Assembly: GCF_014042355.1 (NCBI RefSeq) | Contig: NZ_JACEZU010000017.1 | Span: 1-64,000 of the forward strand | Direction: 5' to 3' | Origin: Rugamonas apoptosis | GTDB lineage: Bacteria; Pseudomonadota; Gammaproteobacteria; Burkholderiales; Burkholderiaceae_D | DNA length: 64,000 nt | Part shown: piece by piece, positions 50,239 to 59,269 of the stretch | How the letters are laid out: each line of letters starts with the position of its first letter | How positions within the stretch are numbered: position 1 is the stretch's first letter | Notes under the pieces: generated by a model | What the model saw: the letters and a program-made list of their open reading frames with translations, nothing else | Told to the model about the DNA's origin: nothing | Databases searched by the model: none | Position numbers and translations under genes: made by a program

Positions 50239-53200
50239 ATGAAATTACATCCTATCTCGTCCGCCGTGCTGGTGTTGCTGTCGGCCATGGCCGGCGCCGC
50301 CGTGGCCGATGACGTCCGCCATTCCTACATCGTGCAGCTGGTCGACAAGCCTGCCGCCACCTACACCGGCCAGGTCACCGGCCTGGCCGCCACCATGCCG
50401 GCCGCCGGCCAGCGCCTGAACGTGGACGCGGCTGATGTGCAGAACTACCTGAATTACCTGGACACCAAGCAGGAAAGCGTGCTGAACACCATCAGCGCCG
50501 CTGAAATCACCCACAAGTACAACGTCGTGTTCAACGGCTTCGCCGCCATGCTGACCGACGACGAAGTGCGCGCCCTGAAGAAGAACAGCGGCGTGGCCAA
50601 GATCTCGGCCGACAACATCCATCAACTCGACACCAGCTACACCCCCACCTTCCTGGGCCTGGACAAGGCCGGTGGCTTGTGGGACCAAGTGGGCGGCAAG
50701 GGCGCGGCCGGCGAGAACATGATCATCGGTATCCTGGACGGCGGCATCTGGCCGGAAAACCCCAGCTATGCGGACCGCGTCGACGAGAACGGCAACCCCA
50801 GCCATACCGGCGCGACCCGCGTGTACGACGCGCCGCCGGCCAGCTGGCACGGCAGCTGCGACACGGGTGAAGGCTTCGGCGTGCAGAACTGCAACAACAA
50901 GCTGATCGGCGCGCGCTACTTCAAGTCGCCGTCGAAGAGCTTGCACTGGACTGAATTCGATTCCGCGCGCGATTCCGTGGCCGGGCCGGAAGGCCAGGGC
51001 GGCCACGGCAGCCATACCTCCAGCACGGCCGGCGGCAACGCCAATGTGACGGCCGTCGTCGGTGGCGTACCGATGGGCAAGGTGTCGGGCATGGCGCCGC
51101 GCGCCCGCATCGCCGCCTACAAGATCTGCTGGACGGACGGCGCGACCGGCAAGAATGGCTGCTCCAACGGCGACGGGGTGGCGGGCATCGAGCAGGCCGT
51201 GCGCGATGGCGTCAACGTACTGAACTACTCGATCGGCCCTGGCGCGGGCGGCGGCAGCTTCGACGATCCGATCGAAGTGGCCTTCCTGGGCGCGGCCTCA
51301 GCCGGCGTCTTTGTGTCGGCCTCGGCCGGCAATTCCGGCCCCACCAGCACCACCCCGGCGCCCGTGTCCCACATCAGCCCGTGGCTGACCACGGTGGGCA
51401 ATTCCACCCATAACCGCAGCTACATCGCCACCGTCACGCTGGGCAGCGGCGCCAAGGTGGACGGCGCCTCCAGCAATGCCATGACGCCGAGCGCGCCGAT
51501 GATTTTGGCCAAGGACGCGGGTCTGGCCGGCGTCGATCCCGCCAACCCCAGCCTGCTGCGCTGCTTCGGCGGCACGGACGGCGTGCCAGCGCTGCTGGAT
51601 CCAGCCAAGGTGACCGGCAAGGTGCTGGTCTGCGACCGCGGCGCCAACGTGCTGGTCAACAAGAGCGCCAACGCCAAGACGGCCGGCGCCGTGGGCGTGA
51701 TCATCGCCAACGTGCCCGGTGGCGCGACCACCATCCTGAACCAGCCGCATAGCCTGTCGACCATCCACATCGTCAAGGAAGACGGCGCCATCGTGAAGAG
51801 CTACGCGGCCGCCAGCGGCGCCGCCGCCACGGCCGCGCTGGGCGACCTGCGCGCCGTGTTTGATCCGAACGTGCCGGCGCCGGTGATGAACGGCTCGTCC
51901 TCGCGCGGCCCGAACGTGGCCAACGCCAACATCCTGAAACCGGACGTGACCGCACCCGGCACGGACATCCTGGCCGCCGTCACGGCGGACCTGACCCACG
52001 CCCAGCGCGACGCCGTCGCCGCTGGCGGCGTGGCGCCGGTGACGGACTGGGCGTTCTACACGGGGACGTCGATGGCCAGCCCGCATGTGGCCGGCGTGGC
52101 CGCCCTGCTCAAGCAGCGCCATCCGGACTGGACCCCGGCCGCCATCAAGTCCGCCCTGATGACGACGGCCTACGACACCAAGTCGGACGGCCTGAACGGT
52201 TCGGTATTCTGGGATGCGACCGCCAAGACCACGGGCACGCTGCCATGGGGCCAGGGCGCCGGCCATATCGCGCCGACGCCGGCGGCCGATCCCGGCCTGG
52301 TGTATGACGCCACCGAGATCGACTACGCGCGCTTCCTGTGCGGCCTGAACGCGGGCGTGTACTCGGCCGCCACCTGCCAGGCCATCGGCACGGTGCAGCC
52401 CTACAACCTGAACCTGGCGTCGCTGACGGCGGCCAATGTGCTCGGCTCGCTGACCATGACCCGCAAGGTCACCAACGTGGGCAGCACCACCGCCACCTAC
52501 ACGGCGCAGGCCAATCTGCCCGGTTATACGGTGGACGTGCAGCCGGCCGTGCTGACGCTGGCCGCCGGCGCCAAGGGCAGCTTCACTGTCAAGCTGACCC
52601 GCACCAACGCCCCGATCGATACCTGGGTCTACGGTTCGCTGGTGTGGTCGGACGGCACGCACACCGTGCGCAGCCCGTTGACGGCGCGCGGCAGCGCGCT
52701 GGCCGCGCCTGGCCGCGTGAGCAGCGAGGCCGCCACCGGCAGCAAGATCCTGACGGTGGGCACCGGCTTTGCCGGCACCCTGGGCAGCGTCAAGGGTGGC
52801 CTGATTCCCGCCACCATCGACAGCCGCACCATTGGTCAGGCCGACGTGTCGGCGGACACGAACAGCCTGTGCGCCGCCGGCGGCGCGCCAGGTGTGAACG
52901 TGCACACGGTGGTGATCCCGAGCGGCGCCCTGGTGGCACGCTTCTCCACGTTCGACGCCGACACCACCGGCCATGGCCTGTCCGACCTGGACCTGGTGGT
53001 GCTCAAGGATGGCGCCGTGGTCGGCAGCAGCGGCGGCAGCAGCGCCAATGAGCAAGTGCAGCTGATCAAACCGGCCGCTGGTACCTACAGCGTGTGCGTG
53101 GTCGGTTACGCTCCCGTCGACGGTCAGGCCAACTACAGCCTGAACTCGTGGGTGGTCACGCCGGCCACCGTGGGCGGCAACTTCAAGGCATTGATGCCGA

Positions 53201-53394
53201 GCGCGGCCACCGTGGGCGGCACCGCCTCCGTGGGCTTGAGCTGGTCGGGTCTGGCGCTGGGCAAGCGTCACCTGGGCGCCGTGCAGTACCTGCTGAACGG
53301 CAGCTACCAGGGCACGACGATGGTGGAAGTAAACACCAACGATCCGCTGCCGCAGTTCGACAGCGCGCGTGACAAGTATGTGAACGCGAAGTAA
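50239..53394 (+). CDS. Secreted S8 subtilisin-like serine protease with PA and C-terminal beta domains
   Basis: 1051 residues. Signal peptide, an inhibitor I9 propeptide (HSYIVQLVDKPAATYTG to about residue 130), and a subtilase domain with catalytic D167 (IGILDGGIW), H256 (GGHGSHTSS) and S611 (GTSMASPHVAG). A protease-associated (PA) domain is inserted between H and S (GKVLVCDRGANVLVNKS), then a fibronectin-like domain (TRKVTNVGSTTATYTAQ) and a C-terminal region about 830-985 that resembles a PPC domain. The PA insertion and layout are those of plant cucumisin-type subtilases, found in some bacteria. GAGGAG upstream of ATG. Confidence 0.92.
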   Translation: MKLHPISSAVLVLLSAMAGAAVADDVRHSYIVQLVDKPAATYTGQVTGLAATMPAAGQRLNVDAADVQNYLNYLDTKQESVLNTISAAEITHKYNVVFNGFAAMLTDDEVRALKKNSGVAKISADNIHQLDTSYTPTFLGLDKAGGLWDQVGGKGAAGENMIIGILDGGIWPENPSYADRVDENGNPSHTGATRVYDAPPASWHGSCDTGEGFGVQNCNNKLIGARYFKSPSKSLHWTEFDSARDSVAGPEGQGGHGSHTSSTAGGNANVTAVVGGVPMGKVSGMAPRARIAAYKICWTDGATGKNGCSNGDGVAGIEQAVRDGVNVLNYSIGPGAGGGSFDDPIEVAFLGAASAGVFVSASAGNSGPTSTTPAPVSHISPWLTTVGNSTHNRSYIATVTLGSGAKVDGASSNAMTPSAPMILAKDAGLAGVDPANPSLLRCFGGTDGVPALLDPAKVTGKVLVCDRGANVLVNKSANAKTAGAVGVIIANVPGGATTILNQPHSLSTIHIVKEDGAIVKSYAAASGAAATAALGDLRAVFDPNVPAPVMNGSSSRGPNVANANILKPDVTAPGTDILAAVTADLTHAQRDAVAAGGVAPVTDWAFYTGTSMASPHVAGVAALLKQRHPDWTPAAIKSALMTTAYDTKSDGLNGSVFWDATAKTTGTLPWGQGAGHIAPTPAADPGLVYDATEIDYARFLCGLNAGVYSAATCQAIGTVQPYNLNLASLTAANVLGSLTMTRKVTNVGSTTATYTAQANLPGYTVDVQPAVLTLAAGAKGSFTVKLTRTNAPIDTWVYGSLVWSDGTHTVRSPLTARGSALAAPGRVSSEAATGSKILTVGTGFAGTLGSVKGGLIPATIDSRTIGQADVSADTNSLCAAGGAPGVNVHTVVIPSGALVARFSTFDADTTGHGLSDLDLVVLKDGAVVGSSGGSSANEQVQLIKPAAGTYSVCVVGYAPVDGQANYSLNSWVVTPATVGGNFKALMPSAATVGGTASVGLSWSGLALGKRHLGAVQYLLNGSYQGTTMVEVNTNDPLPQFDSARDKYVNAK

Positions 53395-53432
53395 TTCGAA
53401 GCAAGGCCCGCTGTCCGGCGGGCCGCACCAGG

Positions 53433-53468
53433 AACGGCCGGCCCGCGCAAGCGGCCCGGCCGTTTTTT
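53433..53468 (+). terminator. Rho-independent terminator after the subtilase
   Basis: AACGGCCGG and CCGGCCGTT form the outer stem and CCGC/GCGG an inner stem, followed by a T-run (TTTTTT). It lies 39 bases after the stop codon. A second hairpin, GGCCCGC/GCGGGCC, precedes it. Confidence 0.85.
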
Positions 53469-53489
53469 CGTATGCAGGGATGCGGGCAG

Positions 53490-53507
53490 GTGTTACGTCC
53501 CGATTTT
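53490..53507 (+). repeat. Single arm of a dispersed repeat (GTGTTACGTCCC..)
   Basis: GTGTTACGTCCCGATTTT matches the left arm of the inverted repeat at 59161 except for one missing C. It lies alone just after the subtilase terminator, so it is a degenerate copy of a dispersed element. Confidence 0.55.
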
Positions 53508-53561
53508 GTCAGCCAATTGTCGCCACCGTGCCGCGACAATTGCGCTGATAGCGGATGGGTC

Positions 53562-54044
53562 TTATTGCGCCAGCGGCGGCGCGCCCACGGTGAGCGGGCG
53601 CGGCACGCAGTGGCCGGCCTGGCAAGTGGCGCCAGGGTCGCTGACGTAGGAGCAGGTGGACATCATGCGGTCGCGCAGGTCTTCGGCCCGGCGCGCCGCC
53701 GCATGTTGGGCCGCCAGTTGCTTGAGACGGCCTCCGTCGTTGTGGCGGTCGGACCAGGCGCGGTAGGCTTCCGGTCCGCCGCAGGCCTTCGCACCGATGG
53801 CGATGGTGTGGCACTGGCGTTCGCTATCGCAGCCGTTGTCGGCCAGTTCGGCCTGGATCTGGCGCATCAGCGTGGCGCTGTCGGCCGGCACGGCCGGAGC
53901 AGGCGCGGCGGCGGAGGCAGCGGCAGCAGCGGAGGCTGAGACAGCGGAAGCGGCCGGCGGCGGGCTGCCGCAGGCGGTGCCGCCCAGCGTCAGCGCGATG
54001 GCGCAGGCCAGGCGCGAGAGCAGGAGTCGGGACGAGGTATGCAT
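53562..54044 (-). CDS. Small putative lipoprotein of unknown function
   Basis: 160 residues. Signal sequence with a lipobox-like LGGTAC, cleavage before Cys25, then a long Ala/Pro/Ser linker and a short cysteine-containing domain (CDSERQCHTIAIGAKACGGP, CSYVSDPGATCQAGHCVPRP) with spacing suggesting two disulfides. No family assigned. Convergent with the subtilase. Confidence 0.65.
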   Translation of the reverse strand: MHTSSRLLLSRLACAIALTLGGTACGSPPPAASAVSASAAAAASAAAPAPAVPADSATLMRQIQAELADNGCDSERQCHTIAIGAKACGGPEAYRAWSDRHNDGGRLKQLAAQHAAARRAEDLRDRMMSTCSYVSDPGATCQAGHCVPRPLTVGAPPLAQ

Positions 54045-54099
54045 GCCCCATCATCGCCCAGCGCACGCGCCGGCGCAAGTGCGGCGCGCGACGACTTTG

Positions 54100-56778
54100 T
54101 TACAAGCCTTTGCTGCACAGGCGGAAGTCGGGGTCGTCATCGTAGGGCTGGATATGGAAGCCCAGGCTGGCCATCAGCTTGAGCATGCCGCTGTTCTTGC
54201 TCAGCACCAGGCCGTTGATTTCCGTCAGTCCCTTGTCGCGCGCCACGTCCATGATGGCGTGCATCAGCCGCGTGCCCAGGCCCTGGCCGCTGAAGCGGTC
54301 GTCCACCACCAGCGAGAATTCGCAGCTGCTGCGGTCCGGATTGGCGATGTAGCGCGACACGCCGATGATGCGGTCGTGGACAATGAATTCACCATCCTCG
54401 CCCGGCGTGCGCACCGTGTGCACGGCCACCAGCGCCATTTCGCGGTCATAGTCGATCAGCGTGTAGCGCGCCAGCATGGGCACCGACAGTTCGCGCAGTG
54501 AGGAGGCGAAGCGGTAGTAACGCGATTTTTCGGACAGGCCACGCACGAAATCCTGCAGCATGGAGGCATCGTCCGGCTGCACCGGGCGCAGCGTGTATTG
54601 GCCGCCGCCGCGCATCGGCCAGTCCTGCGTGTAGTTGGCTGGATAAGGCAGGATGGCCAGGTGGTCGTAGCGGTGCACGGATGGCGGCGCGGCGTCGATC
54701 ACGATGCGCGCGTCCACCGCCAGCGCGCCATGCTCGTCGACGATCAGCGGGTTGATGTCCATCTGGCGCAGTTGCGGCAGCTCGCACACCATTTCCGACA
54801 CCCGCAGCAGCATCTGCTCGATGGCCTCGCGGTCGGCGGCCGGCGCGCCGCGCCGCTCGTCGAGCGAATCGGCCGAGCGCACCCGGCCGATCAGGCGCTG
54901 GGCCAGGAACTGGTTCAGCGGCGGCAGTTCGATGGCGCGGTCGTTGATCAGCTCTATCATGGTGCCGCCCGCGCCGAAGCTGATGGCGGGGCCGAACAGC
55001 GGATCGGTGACGACGCCGATGTACATTTCGCGGCCATTGCGCTTGCCGGCCATCTTCTGGATCGTCACGCCGTTGACGCGCGCTTCCGGCGCCAGGCGCT
55101 GTACGGTGGCCAGCATGTCGCCAAACGCATCGCGCACGGCGGCCGCGTTGACCACATTCAGCACCACGCCCTGCACGTCGGACTTATGGGTGATGTCGGG
55201 CGAATCGATCTTCAACGCCACCGGGTAGCCCAACTGGCTGGCGATCAGGATCGCCTCGTTGGCGCTGCGGGCCAGGATGGTTTGCGTGATGGGGATGTGG
55301 AACGCTGCCAGCAGCGCCTTCGATTCCATCTCCGTCAGCACCTTGCGCCGTTCGGCCAGTACGCTTTCGATCAGCAGGCGGGCGCCGTCCAGGTCCGGTT
55401 CGGCCAGTTGCGACAGCGGTGGCGGGGTCTGGTGCAGCAGTTGCTGGTTCTGGTAGAACGAGGCGATGTTGGAAAAACCGTCCACCGCCGCTTCCGGCGT
55501 GCGGAAGGTGGCCACGCCGGCCTGGTTGATGATCTCGCGCGCCTGGCCCACCTTCTCGTCGCCCATCCAGCAAGTGAGCAGCGGCTTGCCGACGGCCGCC
55601 TTGAGTTCGCCCACGGCTTGCGCCACGGCGTTGTGGTCGCCCGCCAGCTTGGGTGAGTAAATGGCCAGGATGCCGTCCACCTGGCTGTCCTGGCCGCAGG
55701 CCATGATGGCGGCCCGGTAGTGTTCCGGCCCCGCTTCCTCGGACAGGTCGAGCAGGTGGCCCAGCGCGGCGTGCGGCGGCAGCAGCGGCGTCAGCGCCTG
55801 TGCGTGCGGCGGCGACAAGGGCGCCAGTTGCAAGCCCAGTTCCGCCACCCAGTCGGCCGCCAGCACGCCGGGCCCGCCGCCATTGGTGACGATGGCCAGC
55901 CGTGGCCCCACCGGCCGGTAGCGCGAGGCCAGGCACTTGGCGGCCGCGAACAGCTGCACGAAGGATTTGACGCGCACCGCGCCCGTGCGGCGCAAGGCCG
56001 CGTCGAACACATGGTCGCTGGCCAGGATGTTGCCCGAGTGGGTCAGCGCCGCTTCCGAGGCGCCGGCCGCGTTGCCGGCCTTGAGCACCACCACCGGCTT
56101 GGTGTTGGCCGTGCCGCGCAGGGCCGACAGGAAGCGGCGCGCATTGGTCACCCCTTCCATGTAGATGACGATGCTTTCCGTGGCCTGGTCGGTGGCCAGG
56201 AAATCCAGCGTTTGCGCCAGGTCGACCGCCGTGTTGGGGCCGAGCGAGACGACGGTGGAAAAACCGACGGCGTTCTTGTCGGCCCAGTCCAGGATGGCGG
56301 AGGTGAGCGCGCCCGATTGCGACACCAGCGCCAGGCTGCCGGGCCGCGCCAGTTGGCCGGCCACGCCCGCGTTCAAGTGCAGGCGCGGACGCTGGTAGCC
56401 CAGGCAGTTGGGTCCCAGCAGGTGCAGGTCGTGCTTGCGGGCGATGGCGTGCAACTCCTTGGCCAGCGGCGGTTCCACGCCCGAGGAGATCACCAGCGCC
56501 GCCTTGCACTGGATACGGCCCGCCACTTCCAGCGCGAACGCCAGTTCCTCGTTGGGCAGGGCGATCAGGGCCAGGTCGGCGCGCGAGTGGGCCAGGTCGG
56601 CCAGGGTGCCGCTCATGTTCACGTCGAGGAAGGTGACGGGACCGGTGAAGCCGCCCTCGCGGATCTGGGCGCAGATGCTGCGGCCGTAGCTGGTCTGGGT
56701 GTCAGGCTGGTCCACCTTGCCGGCGAAGACGACGATGGCTTGTGGGGAGAACAGGGGGCTCAGGTAGTGGGTATCCAT
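54100..56778 (-). CDS. Pat/YfiQ-type protein lysine acetyltransferase (acyl-CoA synthetase-like + GNAT)
   Basis: 892 residues (E. coli PatZ/YfiQ 886). CoA-binding and succinyl-CoA-ligase-like domains (LLGPNCLGYQRPRLHLNAGV, SLALVSQSGALTSAILDWA) precede an ATP-grasp domain (PVALKIDSPDITHKSDVQGV, QKMAGKRNGREMYIGVVTDP, RQMDINPLIVDE), then a GNAT domain about 725-890 (LVVDDRFSGQGLGTRLMHAI). The ACD histidine in LTHSGN is present. Pat proteins acetylate lysines on enzymes such as acetyl-CoA synthetase. The HDAC-family gene 54 bp upstream suggests a writer/eraser operon. Confidence 0.9.
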   Translation of the reverse strand: MDTHYLSPLFSPQAIVVFAGKVDQPDTQTSYGRSICAQIREGGFTGPVTFLDVNMSGTLADLAHSRADLALIALPNEELAFALEVAGRIQCKAALVISSGVEPPLAKELHAIARKHDLHLLGPNCLGYQRPRLHLNAGVAGQLARPGSLALVSQSGALTSAILDWADKNAVGFSTVVSLGPNTAVDLAQTLDFLATDQATESIVIYMEGVTNARRFLSALRGTANTKPVVVLKAGNAAGASEAALTHSGNILASDHVFDAALRRTGAVRVKSFVQLFAAAKCLASRYRPVGPRLAIVTNGGGPGVLAADWVAELGLQLAPLSPPHAQALTPLLPPHAALGHLLDLSEEAGPEHYRAAIMACGQDSQVDGILAIYSPKLAGDHNAVAQAVGELKAAVGKPLLTCWMGDEKVGQAREIINQAGVATFRTPEAAVDGFSNIASFYQNQQLLHQTPPPLSQLAEPDLDGARLLIESVLAERRKVLTEMESKALLAAFHIPITQTILARSANEAILIASQLGYPVALKIDSPDITHKSDVQGVVLNVVNAAAVRDAFGDMLATVQRLAPEARVNGVTIQKMAGKRNGREMYIGVVTDPLFGPAISFGAGGTMIELINDRAIELPPLNQFLAQRLIGRVRSADSLDERRGAPAADREAIEQMLLRVSEMVCELPQLRQMDINPLIVDEHGALAVDARIVIDAAPPSVHRYDHLAILPYPANYTQDWPMRGGGQYTLRPVQPDDASMLQDFVRGLSEKSRYYRFASSLRELSVPMLARYTLIDYDREMALVAVHTVRTPGEDGEFIVHDRIIGVSRYIANPDRSSCEFSLVVDDRFSGQGLGTRLMHAIMDVARDKGLTEINGLVLSKNSGMLKLMASLGFHIQPYDDDPDFRLCSKGL

Positions 56779-56832
56779 GTTGTTCTTGTTCGGGATGCGT
56801 TGGATGGGAAGGGACCATGCGGGTGACTGGGA

Positions 56833-57762
56833 TCAGTCGTCGAGGCCGAGCAGTACTTTCACGTGGGCCGCCGCGCTGCGCGCCAGCGACGACAAATCAT
56901 AGCCGCCTTCCAGGCAGGAGACGACGCGGCCTTGGGCGTGGCGGCGGGCCACGCTCATGATCTGGCGCGTCATCCACGTGTAGTCGGCTTCGACCAGGCC
57001 CAGGTTGCCCATGTCGTCGTCGCGGTGGCCGTCGAAGCCGGCCGACACGACGATCAACTGGGGCTGGAAGCGCTCCAGCGCCGGCAGCCAGAATTCAGCC
57101 ACGTTGGCGCGCAGCTGCTCGCCGCCGGAGCGGGCCGGCAGCGGCACGTTGACCATATTGGGGCCGCGCGGCGTGTTGCCGCTGTACGGATACAGCTTGT
57201 CCTCGAAGATGGAGCACATCAGCACCCGCTCGTCGTGGTGCAGGATGTCCTCGCTGCCGTTGCCGTGGTGGACGTCGAAATCGATCAGGGCCACGCGCTC
57301 CAGGCCGTGCACGTTGAGCGCATGGCGGATCGCCACGGCCGCGTTGTTGAAGAAGCAGAAGCCGCCGGCGGCCGCGTACTCGGCATGGTGGCCGGGCGGG
57401 CGGATGTTGCAGAACGCGGTAGGCGCCTTGTCTCCCAGCACCAGATCGACGGCCAGCACGGCGGCGCCGGCCGCCCGCAGCGCGGCCTGGTAGCTGTGCG
57501 GATTCATGCTGGTGTCGGGATCGACCTGCACCGTGCCTTCGCGCGGCACCATGCTGGCCAGGGTGCGGATGTAGAGCGTGGAATGGGCCTGGGCCAGTTG
57601 CTTGTCGGTGGCGCGCGGCGCATCGTGGGTCTGCATGCAATCGAGCAGGCCCTTGATCAGCAGCATGTCCTGGATGGCGCCCAGCCGGGCCGGGGCTTCC
57701 GGGTGCTGGTCGCCCATGTCGTGTTTCAGGCAGTCGGGATGAGAAATATAGGCTGGCAGCAT
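56833..57762 (-). CDS. Histone-deacetylase-family (AcuC/HDAC-like) deacetylase
   Basis: 309 residues. Class-II HDAC motifs are visible: RPPGHHAEY, IDFDVHHGNG (zinc ligands), SAGFDGHRDDDMG and CLEGGYDL with the tyrosine. The family removes acetyl groups from lysines or polyamines. ATG 57762 fits the family start (SHPDCLKHDMG); a GTG at 57792 is in frame. Directly upstream of the Pat-type acetyltransferase in the same operon, so it probably reverses its modification, as AcuC opposes AcuA in Bacillus. Confidence 0.9.
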   Translation of the reverse strand: MLPAYISHPDCLKHDMGDQHPEAPARLGAIQDMLLIKGLLDCMQTHDAPRATDKQLAQAHSTLYIRTLASMVPREGTVQVDPDTSMNPHSYQAALRAAGAAVLAVDLVLGDKAPTAFCNIRPPGHHAEYAAAGGFCFFNNAAVAIRHALNVHGLERVALIDFDVHHGNGSEDILHHDERVLMCSIFEDKLYPYSGNTPRGPNMVNVPLPARSGGEQLRANVAEFWLPALERFQPQLIVVSAGFDGHRDDDMGNLGLVEADYTWMTRQIMSVARRHAQGRVVSCLEGGYDLSSLARSAAAHVKVLLGLDD

Positions 57763-57924
57763 CGAGAGGGCAGGGCTACGTTGCGGGCGCACGAAGGCGC
57801 CGGGCCGCCGTGATCGTTTAACTCATGGTACACAATCCAGTGTACTGAGGTGTATCAAATGTTTCGTTGATCTAAATCAAACGCGCTGACCAGGCGGGCA
57901 GCCTTGCCAGCGCATTGCGGTTCG

Positions 57925-58176
57925 CTAGTGACGATGGGTGGCGGCATTACCGGTAGCGCCGGCCTGGCCCGGCATGGGCAGGTGTTCCGGCGGCGAGCCG
58001 TCCTTGAACAGCTGACGCAGTTGCTGGCGCAGTTGCGGACTGTCTTCGTGATGGTGGGCGCTGACGGCGTGCTGGACGGCGATTTCCATCAGCTCATTTT
58101 CGCTGTCGGCGGCGATGGCGACGGTGCAGTTAATGTCGCTGGGAAACTCCCGGCAATCGATGTATTTGCGTGTCAT
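57925..58176 (-). CDS. DUF1059 domain protein
   Basis: 83 residues. The conserved block TRKYIDCREFPSDINCTVAI and SENELMEIAVQHAVSAHHHE match DUF1059, small proteins of unknown function found widely in bacteria and archaea. The histidine-rich tail is variable. Confidence 0.8.
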   Translation of the reverse strand: MTRKYIDCREFPSDINCTVAIAADSENELMEIAVQHAVSAHHHEDSPQLRQQLRQLFKDGSPPEHLPMPGQAGATGNAATHRH

Positions 58177-58339
58177 GATCTGCTCCTTGCGGCTGCGGGC
58201 GTGGCGCCCAATTCAGTATAGGCCGTGGGGGTGGGGGCGCAATGGGCCGTTGCGAGGGCGGCGGTGGCCGTATAATCGGGCTGAAGCCAGGGCGGCCGAG
58301 GTGGCGGCCAAGGGGCCGACATAGGGATGGGGGTGCTTG

Positions 58340-59152
58340 ATGACGCTCGCGCAATGGGCCGCCGACGTGGCGTGGAAATCGCTGCCGCTGCTGGGCCTGA
58401 TCCTGCTGGCCGGCCTGGCCGAACGCTGGCGGCCGGCGGAAGCCCAGCGCTGGCGAAGCCGGGCGATCAACCTCGTTTGCATGACGGTGTACGTGCTCGG
58501 TTTTGCCGTGTTGCAGCAAGGTACGGCGGCACTGACGGTGCTGGCCATCAATGGCGCCGGTGGCGGCTGGCTGGCCTTGCCGGCCGATGGCTGGCATCTG
58601 CTGCCTTCCTTCCTGGTCTACACGCTGGTGCTCGACCTGGGGGAATACGCCTTCCACCGGGCGCAACATGCCATCCCCGCGCTGTGGGCCATGCACTCGC
58701 TGCACCATAGCGACACGGCCATGAACGCCACCACCACCGACCGCCACTTCTGGCTGGAACCGGGCATCAAGATGGTGACGCTCTACCTGGCCATGGGCCT
58801 GCTGTTCAAGCCCGACCCCGTCATTGTCGGCATGTACGCCGTGTTGGGCTTGTACAACGTGGTGCCCCATATGAATGTGCGATGGGGGCTGGGGCGCGCT
58901 TCGTTCCTGATCAATACGCCGCAATTTCACCGCTTGCACCATTCGATGCTGCCGCAGCATTACGATTGCAATTTCGCCGGCCTGTTTCCCGTGTTCGATG
59001 TGCTGTTCGGTACTTACCGCCAGCCGGGCGAAGACGAGTATCCGCCCACTGGCATCGCCGGGCGCGATGTGCCGGCCGGCATGCTGGAAGTGCTGGCCTG
59101 GCCGTTGCGGCGCTGGTTGCGCCGGCCGGGCCGGGGCAACCATTACTCATGA
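58340..59152 (+). CDS. Sterol desaturase / fatty-acid hydroxylase family integral membrane enzyme
   Basis: 270 residues with several membrane segments. The three histidine clusters that bind the di-iron centre are present: H-R-A-Q-H, H-S-L-H-H (AMHSLHHSDTAMN) and H-R-L-H-H, plus the intervening TTDRHFW. Family members hydroxylate or desaturate fatty acids, sterols or carotenoids using oxygen. Substrate unknown. ATG 58340 chosen. Confidence 0.88.
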   Translation: MTLAQWAADVAWKSLPLLGLILLAGLAERWRPAEAQRWRSRAINLVCMTVYVLGFAVLQQGTAALTVLAINGAGGGWLALPADGWHLLPSFLVYTLVLDLGEYAFHRAQHAIPALWAMHSLHHSDTAMNATTTDRHFWLEPGIKMVTLYLAMGLLFKPDPVIVGMYAVLGLYNVVPHMNVRWGLGRASFLINTPQFHRLHHSMLPQHYDCNFAGLFPVFDVLFGTYRQPGEDEYPPTGIAGRDVPAGMLEVLAWPLRRWLRRPGRGNHYS

Positions 59153-59160
59153 GGAAAACT

Positions 59161-59208
59161 GTGTTACGTCCCCGATTTTGATGGCAGGGAAAATCGGGGA
59201 CGTAACAC
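59161..59208. repeat. 19 bp perfect inverted repeat GTGTTACGTCCCCGATTTT, also a terminator candidate
   Basis: Left arm 59161-59179 and right arm 59190-59208 are exactly complementary with a 10-base loop, followed by GGTTTTT. It lies 8 bases after the sterol-desaturase stop, so it may end its transcript; the degenerate copy at 53490 shows it belongs to a dispersed repeat family rather than being specific to this gene. Confidence 0.7.
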
Positions 59209-59228
59209 GGTTTTTCCCGGACGAAAAA

Positions 59229-59250
59229 AAAGCTCGCCGGAGCGAGCTTT
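59229..59250 (-). terminator. Rho-independent terminator of isocitrate lyase
   Basis: AAAGCTCGC and GCGAGCTTT form a 9 bp stem with a 4-base loop; read on the minus strand it is followed by a run of T, 20 bases past the aceA stop. Confidence 0.85.
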
Positions 59251-59269
59251 TCTTCACACGGGAATCAGC

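Noticed and set aside
51298..53271. 657-codon open frame on the minus strand, opposite the subtilase
   Set aside because: Antisense shadow; His/Gly/Arg-rich composition with no domain.
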